From: Gammaproteobacteria bacterium
GTDB lineage: Bacteria > Pseudomonadota > Gammaproteobacteria > Thiomicrospirales > Thiomicrospiraceae
NCBI GenBank assembly: GCA_013153955.1
Contig: JAADDM010000001.1
Coordinates: forward strand, 1-11,996
Reading direction: 5' to 3'
Length of the DNA: 11,996 nucleotides
Positions 6,899 to 11,996 of the stretch are shown in pieces. Both the position numbers and the translations under genes were made by a program. Every line of letters starts with the position of its first letter. The stretch's first letter is position 1. The notes beneath the pieces were generated by a model. That model was not told the DNA's origin, made no database searches, and worked only from the letters and a program-made list of their open reading frames with translations.

Positions 6899-7495
6899 CT
6901 ATTCAGGGATCACCACATTTAAACGACTCAACAAATAATAATACGCAACCACACTTAAAATACCTAAGCCCAATACGATTAAACTGCGATACTTTAGGCC
7001 GTGACGATGGCTTGACGCGCGTTCTTTATGGGAAGCAACATCCATCATCTCATCCCCAAAAAATATAGATAAAAAAGTGCCTAACGCACTGATAATAAGA
7101 ATACTCCAATAGGGGTACGGCTCAGTCAAAATATGCTTCAATAACTGCGTTATAAACGTTAAATCATAGCTTTCAGGCCGTACAGCCAAAAAATAAACAT
7201 TAATGGCAATCGCCACAAACCACAACGCCACCTGCGTAAACGCCATCTTAATTTTAAACAATAGCCGAATTGGAAACGCTAAAATAAAGCCCCCGTCCGC
7301 AACGGGCGTACACAGAACAAAAAAGCTCCAAGTCAGGATAGACACGCCCAACCCAGTTGAAGCCCCATACTGCCAAATCATATAACCAAAATAGGCAACA
7401 ACAATCGCCAATAGGGTCAAAAATTTAAAAATCGACTCGCGGTGCGTCTCATTTTTCTGGTGAAACGGTAGGCTGTTTTTATGAGTTTTAAACAT
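6899..7495 (-). CDS. Conserved multi-pass inner-membrane protein of unknown function
   Basis: This 198-residue protein has about five membrane segments (near 23-43, 47-66, 86-105, 129-147 and 170-190). A polar, basic N-terminus (KTHKNSLPFHQKNETHRE) and a charged loop of about 22 residues between segments 4 and 5 (DEMMDVASHKERASSHRHGLKYR) are probably cytoplasmic. Striking motifs are SFFVLCTPVADGGFILAFP (57-75), at the end of segment 2, and GTFLSIFFGDEMMD (139-152). Such polar and charged residues near the membrane look conserved and suggest a transport or ion-coupled role, but I cannot assign one. I believe similar proteins occur in other gammaproteobacteria. AGGA (in TAGGATGCCAG) sets the ATG start. 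A tiny membrane ORF follows 27 bases downstream; selU lies upstream across a 138-base gap. Confidence 0.75.
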   Translation of the reverse strand: MFKTHKNSLPFHQKNETHRESIFKFLTLLAIVVAYFGYMIWQYGASTGLGVSILTWSFFVLCTPVADGGFILAFPIRLLFKIKMAFTQVALWFVAIAINVYFLAVRPESYDLTFITQLLKHILTEPYPYWSILIISALGTFLSIFFGDEMMDVASHKERASSHRHGLKYRSLIVLGLGILSVVAYYYLLSRLNVVIPE

Positions 7496-7633
7496 CTGGC
7501 ATCCTAGGTAAAAAAATAAGTTTATTCAATATAACATTTAGGGGTAAATACCGCTTAAATATTGTACTTATCCCCCGACAGCCCATTGATAAAACTGCTT
7601 TCCAACTCATCGTAAAATAGACCGAACCTGCGA
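7496..7633 (-). other. selU-membrane protein intergenic region
   Basis: This A/T-rich spacer of 138 bases probably holds the promoter of the downstream leftward membrane-protein gene. TATATT on the minus strand, about 40 bases before that gene's ATG, is the best -10 candidate, with no good -35. I see no strong terminator within it beyond the hairpin at the selU stop. Confidence 0.3.
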
Positions 7634-7642
7634 CTAAGGTTC
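7624..7642 (-). terminator. Hairpin at the selU stop codon
   Basis: GAACCT and AGGTTC form a perfect 6-base-pair stem, and the selU stop codon TAG lies in the 7-base loop. On the minus strand GGTCTATTTT follows, a poor T-run. It may act as a weak end signal for selD-selU or protect the 3' end, and chance is possible. Confidence 0.3.
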
Positions 7643-8752
7643 ATAGCCTTTTAAAAAGGCCACTACCTCATCAATCGAGCCTTTAAACAGCACTGGGTGG
7701 TCGCTTTTACTCATTTGATAGTCATACATTGGGTCATAGTATTCAACCAATAAGATATGAATCCACGCTTTATGTGCCGCTTGACTGCCTGTCTTCTGCT
7801 GCTGAATCATTGCCGTATCAAACAGCTCCAATACACGCTGATAACGTTCACCCCCTAGACGTTTTTTAATACGTCCAAAGGCTGCCAACATAAACTCAAC
7901 CCAGTCCTCAACCGCTGCATACTCTTGTTGTGCCGCAGTAACATACTCATCCAAGGTAATCTGAGTGCGCTCTTCAACCGAACTATCCACCACCACGCGC
8001 GGGCCACTTTTCAAGCCATCAAACAAGCCTTTAGCCATATCCACAGAGCCAATGTTTCGCCCTTCATCTTCAATTAATAGATACGCAGCCTCGCTCTGAA
8101 AAAAACGAATAAAGGCCATTGAGAGGCTATTTTCAAAATTAATCTGAGTCGGCTGAGGGGTCGCATGACGGCCAAAAGCGGAACCACGATGGTGTGCTAA
8201 TCCCTCTAAATCAATGCTATTTTCAATTTGGTGAATCACCAGTGTTTTGCCCGCGCCTGTTCGCCCAGCCAATACAATCGGGGTAATCGAGTGGTCAGCT
8301 AAGGTCTGAGGCACATTTTCCAAGGCATCAATCAAATAACGCCTAAAGGCTTTATAGCCACCTTTAAGACGGACAATCGTTCGGCCTGCATCCTGCAACC
8401 ACTGCTGAGAAATTTTAGAACGCATGCCACCTCTAAAACAGTAAAGTAGAGCTTCAGGATGTTGATCCATAAAATGGGACCACTCTGCGACTCGCGGTGC
8501 GCGTACAGAGTCACTCACCAGCTGATGACCTAATTTAACCGCTGCCTCATTACCATGCTGTTTATAGCATTTACCAACTTTGTCACGCTCTTCATCGCTC
8601 ATTAAGGGCAAGTTAGTCGCTGTTTCAAAAGCGCCTTGACTGAACTCTATCGGGGCACGCACATCAATCAAAGGGGTATTATTTAGAACAATCGAAAGAA
8701 AATCCTCTGTTTGGGGCAGATCATCCGTAAACTCTGTCAGCTTAACAGCCAT
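7634..8752 (-). CDS. selU: tRNA 2-selenouridine synthase
   Basis: This 372-residue cytoplasmic enzyme (also called MnmH or YbbB) converts 2-thiouridine at wobble position 34 of tRNA-Lys, -Glu and -Gln to 2-selenouridine through a geranylated intermediate, with selenophosphate as selenium donor. The N-terminal rhodanese domain (about 15-135) has the family's LIDVRAP and EF elements and catalytic Cys105 in YCFRGGMRS. The C-terminal P-loop domain starts with GRTGAGKT (163-170). The block from HRGSAFGR to NFEN (188-207) and LIEDEGRNIG (226-235) are typical of the family, and the length is normal. It overlaps selD by one base (TAATG), with GAGG about 7 bases upstream, so it is translationally coupled to the gene that supplies its substrate. 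Confidence 0.96.
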   Translation of the reverse strand: MAVKLTEFTDDLPQTEDFLSIVLNNTPLIDVRAPIEFSQGAFETATNLPLMSDEERDKVGKCYKQHGNEAAVKLGHQLVSDSVRAPRVAEWSHFMDQHPEALLYCFRGGMRSKISQQWLQDAGRTIVRLKGGYKAFRRYLIDALENVPQTLADHSITPIVLAGRTGAGKTLVIHQIENSIDLEGLAHHRGSAFGRHATPQPTQINFENSLSMAFIRFFQSEAAYLLIEDEGRNIGSVDMAKGLFDGLKSGPRVVVDSSVEERTQITLDEYVTAAQQEYAAVEDWVEFMLAAFGRIKKRLGGERYQRVLELFDTAMIQQQKTGSQAAHKAWIHILLVEYYDPMYDYQMSKSDHPVLFKGSIDEVVAFLKGYEP

Positions 8753-9822
8753 TACAGTACCTCAACACAGTGCGTTCGTCCGCTGGCTTTAACCGTACGT
8801 CCTATCGGCTCTAATGTTAGGCCATGCTGTTCAGCGACGGCCTTAAAGGCCTCAACGGCATCCTCTCTGACGGCTGCCAGTAAGCCACCTGAAGTTTGAG
8901 GGTCACACAAAATCATCTTTTGGGTCTCTGTTAAGCCCCCTTTAGCGGTGACTTTATGACCATAACTTTCAAAGTTACGACCTGTGCCACCCGGTGTACA
9001 TCCCTGTTCAAGGTATGACAATACATTATCCAAAATAGGCACCTGATCAAACTCAATTTCTGCGGCAATGTCACTGCCTTCACAAATCTCTATCAAGTGT
9101 CCTAAAATGCCAAACCCGGTCACATCCGTTAGTGCCGTTACGCCATCAATTTTAGCAAAATCTGTTCCTGGCTTGTTCAAGGTGGTCATCGCCTCAATCG
9201 CCATTTTCATGTGTTCTGGCTGAATCTTTTTCTGTTTCTGAGCCGTGGTTAAAATACCAATACCCACCGCTTTGGTTAAAAATAGCTGACAGCCCGCTTC
9301 GGCTGAGGCATTACGTTTAAGGTGTTTGTTATCCACGATGCCTGTCACCGCTAAGCCAAAAATAGGCTCTGGCGCATCAATGGAGTGCCCTCCGGCCAAA
9401 GGAATCCCTGCCGCTTCACAGGTTGCACGTCCACCTTCAATCACCTGCTGACCCACTTCTGCAGGCAGCACATCAATCGGCCAGCCAAAAATTGCAATCG
9501 CCATCAAAGGGTTGCCGCCCATCGCGTAAATATCACTGATGGCGTTGGTGGCTGCAATCTGGCCAAAAGTAAACGGATCATCGACAATCGGCATAAAGAA
9601 ATCGGTGGTACTCAATACCGACGTTCCGTTGCCTAAATCAAATGCTGCTGCATCGTCTTTAGTGCTATTGCCCACCAATAACTTGGGATTAGGCGTAATC
9701 TTTAAAGAGGTTTTTAGAATGCTGTCCAAGACCTTAGGCGAAATTTTACAGCCGCAGCCTGCACCGTGACTATACTCGGTCAATTTGATGGTTGTATCGG
9801 TTGATTGTGTTTCAGTCGCCAT
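8752..9822 (-). CDS. selD: Selenide, water dikinase (selenophosphate synthetase)
   Basis: This 356-residue cytoplasmic enzyme makes selenophosphate from selenide and ATP. The glycine-rich catalytic segment SHGAGCGCKISPKVL (18-32) has Cys23 in the position that is Sec or Cys in this family, and Lys26 three residues on, so this is a cysteine form and needs no UGA recoding. STTDFFMPIVDDPF, IAATNAISDIYAMGG, AGGHSIDAPEPIFGLAVTG, TDVTGFGILGHL and CDPQTSGGLL are near-identical to E. coli SelD, and the length is normal. The ATG at 9822 is preceded by TAGGGA about 10 bases upstream. Product goes to SelU, encoded immediately downstream; whether it also feeds selenocysteine synthesis depends on selA/selB genes outside this window. 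Confidence 0.97.
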   Translation of the reverse strand: MATETQSTDTTIKLTEYSHGAGCGCKISPKVLDSILKTSLKITPNPKLLVGNSTKDDAAAFDLGNGTSVLSTTDFFMPIVDDPFTFGQIAATNAISDIYAMGGNPLMAIAIFGWPIDVLPAEVGQQVIEGGRATCEAAGIPLAGGHSIDAPEPIFGLAVTGIVDNKHLKRNASAEAGCQLFLTKAVGIGILTTAQKQKKIQPEHMKMAIEAMTTLNKPGTDFAKIDGVTALTDVTGFGILGHLIEICEGSDIAAEIEFDQVPILDNVLSYLEQGCTPGGTGRNFESYGHKVTAKGGLTETQKMILCDPQTSGGLLAAVREDAVEAFKAVAEQHGLTLEPIGRTVKASGRTHCVEVL

Positions 9823-9976
9823 TGCTACGATTCCCTATTTTTTAAGAATATTATAGTGTTGCGATTACTTTTAGGTAGGATTTTTACGTTGCATTCATAA
9901 TAGAACGGTTACATGCTGACTTTTCATATCAATTTCATATAAACCACAAGGGATTCAGGCGGGATTGCAGGCACAC
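9823..9976 (-). promoter_or_regulatory. selD upstream region with -10 box and direct repeat
   Basis: On the minus strand a perfect TATAAT (plus coordinates 9850-9855) lies 27 bases before the selD ATG, implying a short leader of about 20 bases. The matching -35 is poor. Further upstream TTTCATAT occurs twice on the plus strand (9922-9929 and 9933-9940), 11 bases apart start to start, about one helical turn, which could mark an activator site. I see no gene or known riboswitch here. Confidence 0.45.
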
Positions 9977-10002
9977 AAAAAGCGAGCACTGCTCACTTTT
10001 TT
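9977..10002 (-). terminator. Rho-independent terminator, YbjN gene to selD
   Basis: A-run, GCGAGC (9982-9987), loop ACT, GCTCAC (9991-9996), T-run form a stem of about 11 base pairs including the A/T arms. The one imperfect pair is a G-U wobble when read from the minus strand, so that strand folds best, with TTTTT following. It ends transcription from the YbjN-family gene 109 bases upstream and insulates selD. It could also stop rightward transcripts. Confidence 0.8.
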
Positions 10003-10111
10003 GCATTGTCACTAGGTGATTAATTCAACCAAGCACAAGTTGACTGCTCTGCTCTCTGCCTTAGACAAAGCTCAGCGAGCCTAAAATAAAAGACGTGACA
10101 TGCAAATCTAA
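10003..10111 (-). other. 3' spacer after the YbjN-family gene
   Basis: This 109-base stretch between the YbjN stop and the terminator has no ORF with a ribosome site and no structure I can name. It would be transcribed as a 3' untranslated region. Confidence 0.3.
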
Positions 10112-10612
10112 CTAGATTCCATCATCATCATCTAACGCTTCAAGCTCTTTAAGTAACGCTTGGCGCTTCTTCTCTTTTGCAGAAATCCCACCAATGCCAA
10201 GGACCTCCTTCATCTCAGGAATCGCTTCTAAACTATTCGCAACCACTTTAAACATTCTTAAAAACTGTTTCATCGTTAAGTCACCATCTTCAATCGAATG
10301 ACCTACTGCTAGATGATGATCGTGATCATCTGGATCATACTCCCAAGCCCCTAGCTTGCTTGAATAGTTTTTGTTCAGCATCCATTTCAACAATTCAATA
10401 CGCTTCTCTTCTGAGGCTTCTGCAACCAAATCATCTAGATGCTTTAACGTACGCAGTTGAATGTACTCACCATCCTCCATTAACTTAACAAGAATAATAA
10501 TCTTGTTTTCATCATCAGACATCGGAAAAACAATCGTTGTTTCATCTCTGTCTTCATAATTAACTCCGGCTTCATCCAAATACCCTTGGATTTTCGACAT
10601 GCTTATCGACAT
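10112..10612 (-). CDS. YbjN-domain protein
   Basis: This is a 166-residue acidic cytoplasmic protein with a YbjN domain (about 5-125), a fold resembling type III secretion chaperones. Family marks are the predicted beta strands TTIVFPMS and IIILVKLMEDGEYIQLRTL (37-56), then LLKWMLNKNYSSKLGAWEYDP (74-94), HLAVGHSIEDGDLTMKQFLRMF (100-121). After the domain come a basic helix (AKEKKRQALLKELEAL) and an acidic tail DDDDGI. YbjN proteins are called sensory-transduction regulators in E. coli from overexpression phenotypes; no biochemical activity is established. The ATG at 10612 is preferred over one 12 codons upstream because AAAGGAG lies 7 bases before it. It follows the FtsH-like protease gene on the same strand after 125 bases, with no clear terminator between, so partial cotranscription is possible. 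Confidence 0.82.
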   Translation of the reverse strand: MSISMSKIQGYLDEAGVNYEDRDETTIVFPMSDDENKIIILVKLMEDGEYIQLRTLKHLDDLVAEASEEKRIELLKWMLNKNYSSKLGAWEYDPDDHDHHLAVGHSIEDGDLTMKQFLRMFKVVANSLEAIPEMKEVLGIGGISAKEKKRQALLKELEALDDDDGI

Positions 10613-10737
10613 TATGCGCTCCTTTCTATCGAGTGGATTTTCATCCATTTTAATAAATCTAAATTGGTCATACTAACTTCATAACTCAGCCTATTTTAGC
10701 CAACCTTTTAGGTTAGATAAAATGGCAGCCGTACTGG
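10613..10737 (-). other. FtsH-like to YbjN intergenic region
   Basis: This 125-base A/T-rich spacer has CTAACCT and AGGTTGG on the minus strand (about 10703-10719), a 7-base-pair stem with one wobble and an AAA loop. No T-run follows, so it is a weak terminator or processing site at best. I see no convincing promoter. Confidence 0.25.
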
Positions 10738-11996
10738 TTAAGCCCCGTTCTGTTGCATAATTTCGAGCAACTCAGCCTCATCCAAGACTTCATTTTCAAG
10801 TACCGAAAGTGCAACCTGCTCTAGTGCAGACCAATGCGCCTCAACCAAGGCTTCTGTTTTTTCTGTCGCCCGCTTCATCCAAGCCTTAACACTGGCTTCT
10901 ACTTCTTCTTTAAAGTAGGCCTGTTTGCTTAACGACTGCAACTGTTCAACATTAATGTTCTCAAGATGCTCATCCATCCCCCATTGACCAATCGCCAACC
11001 AAGCATACTGCATCGCTTGTTTTAAATCCCCTGATGCACCACTATCAAGCCCTTTTTGACCAAACTGTTTTTTCTGTGCTACTCGCCCAGCCAGCGCCAC
11101 GCAGGTTAAGCCAAATAAAAAGTCATAATGATAGTCATGCTGCTGTTCAGAATCATAAGAGACCATGCCTAAAAAGTTAGAACGCGCGACTACTGTAATC
11201 TGCTCAATTTTACGTTCAGGCAACATTAGCTTTGAGACAACCGCGTGACCCGCTTCATGGTATGCCGTTGCTTTCATGCGAATTTCATTGTCTTCCAGAA
11301 CCAATGCTTGTCCATACTTAAGCGTATTAACCTGATCAATTAAGACCTTTTCGGAGATACATTCCAGCGATTCACGCAGTGCATAAATAATAGACTCACG
11401 ACTGACCATCTGTAAATCTGCACCACTTAAACCAGCCGTTAACGCCACCAACATATTGACATCAATCGCGTTATCAAAGATAGGCTTCTTCAGCATCTGT
11501 TCAATAAACCAACGGCGAGCGCCTTTGTCTAATTGTGGCACTTCAAAGTGCAAATCAATTCGGCCCGATCGTAAAATAGCACCATCAATATTCTCTTTAC
11601 GGTTAGTTGCAGCAATAATAAACAGGTCATTTTGCCCCGAAGTGAAACCATCAATTTCAACCAATAAACGGTTAACCAATGCATCGGCATAGGCCCCGCC
11701 AGACCCTCTTTTGGGGACGGCATCAATTTCATCAATAAAAATTAGAGCGGGGGCATACTCTCGTGCTCGGGCAAATAGTTTTTTAATGAACTCTTCATCT
11801 AATAAGTCATTACCTGAACACGCCAAAAACGGCAACTGTGCTTCATGTGCAAAGGCTTTTGCCAGCAAAGTTTTACCCGTTCCTGGCACGCCGTATAACA
11901 GCATCCCTTTAGGCGGTTTCTCTCCTAAATCAGTAAGTTGCTGAGAGTTCTTAACAAGATTTACAATTTCACGCAGACGCATTTTAATTTTTTCAT
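10738..11996 (-). CDS. FtsH-like AAA+ ATPase with M41 metalloprotease domain (5' partial)
   Basis: This is an ATP-dependent zinc protease of the FtsH type, running off the right edge. The frame stays open upstream of Met at 11982 (E-K-I-K-M), and alignment by eye to E. coli FtsH puts this just before the Walker region, so the N-terminal part is missing from view and any membrane segments cannot be judged. Counting from that Met: Walker A GVPGTGKT (31-38), Walker B LIFIDE (80-85), sensor Asn127, arginine-finger motif RSGR (138-141), SRH GLSGADL (184-190), zinc motif HEAGH (242-246) and third ligand Asp319 (ASGDLKQAM). ATPase and protease residues are intact, but between SGND and FIKKLF about six residues are missing relative to FtsH, including the FVG pore-loop motif. 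It is therefore a diverged FtsH-like protein, not the housekeeping ftsH, and substrate threading may differ. Confidence 0.88.
   Translation of the reverse strand, partial: EKIKMRLREIVNLVKNSQQLTDLGEKPPKGMLLYGVPGTGKTLLAKAFAHEAQLPFLACSGNDLLDEEFIKKLFARAREYAPALIFIDEIDAVPKRGSGGAYADALVNRLLVEIDGFTSGQNDLFIIAATNRKENIDGAILRSGRIDLHFEVPQLDKGARRWFIEQMLKKPIFDNAIDVNMLVALTAGLSGADLQMVSRESIIYALRESLECISEKVLIDQVNTLKYGQALVLEDNEIRMKATAYHEAGHAVVSKLMLPERKIEQITVVARSNFLGMVSYDSEQQHDYHYDFLFGLTCVALAGRVAQKKQFGQKGLDSGASGDLKQAMQYAWLAIGQWGMDEHLENINVEQLQSLSKQAYFKEEVEASVKAWMKRATEKTEALVEAHWSALEQVALSVLENEVLDEAELLEIMQQNGA

Noticed and set aside
8752..9822. Possible selenocysteine codon or recoding element in selD
   Set aside because: The catalytic position is an ordinary cysteine codon and the frame has no internal UGA.
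10613..10648. Upstream ATG extending the YbjN gene by 12 codons
   Set aside because: A strong AAAGGAG lies inside this stretch, before the ATG at 10612; the upstream ATG has no ribosome site.
11980..11982. ATG at 11982 as true start of the FtsH-like gene
   Set aside because: The frame is open to the window edge and the alignment to FtsH needs residues upstream.

Overview
The window reads as ordinary, gene-dense bacterial chromosome, most likely from a gammaproteobacterium. The DUF1841 gene beside endonuclease III, SelD/SelU proteins close to the enterobacterial ones, a PrxQ/Bcp peroxiredoxin and a SpoIIE-type response-regulator phosphatase all point that way. The A+T-leaning base composition and a periplasmic rhodanese would suit a Thiomicrospira/Hydrogenovibrio/Thiomicrorhabdus-like sulfur oxidiser, but that genus-level guess is inference. 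I see no mobile element, tRNA, rRNA, CRISPR array or phage gene.

Layout. Bases 1-2250 are a rightward cluster: the 3' end of nth (endonuclease III, iron-sulfur cysteines intact), a DUF1841 protein, an exported tandem rhodanese and an RNase HI-like protein. Bases 2272-6004 are a leftward two-component pair: a membrane CHASE-PAS-PAS histidine kinase, overlapped by 11 bases by a response regulator fused to a PP2C/SpoIIE phosphatase. A 209-base divergent promoter region leads to bcp (6214-6681), which ends at a long inverted repeat facing a leftward unit of a five-helix membrane protein and a 37-residue single-helix ORF missed at usual length cut-offs. Bases 7634-9822 hold selD-selU, overlapping by one base, which make selenophosphate and install selenium (via geranylated 2-thiouridine) at the tRNA wobble position. 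A rho-independent terminator at about 9977-10002 separates them from a leftward YbjN-family gene. A divergent FtsH-like AAA+/M41 protease runs off the right edge.

Themes. Sulfur and selenium handling recurs (rhodanese, SelU rhodanese domain, SelD, Bcp), but these genes are not one operon. The kinase and phosphatase form a signalling module whose output is probably dephosphorylation of an anti-sigma-factor-antagonist-like protein not present here. I found no clearly undescribed system. The points most worth a second look are the FtsH-like protease with the pore-loop region missing, next to a YbjN gene; the RNase H-like protein with an intact active site but altered RNA-recognition loops; the HExxH motif in the DUF1841 protein; and the unannotated mini membrane protein.
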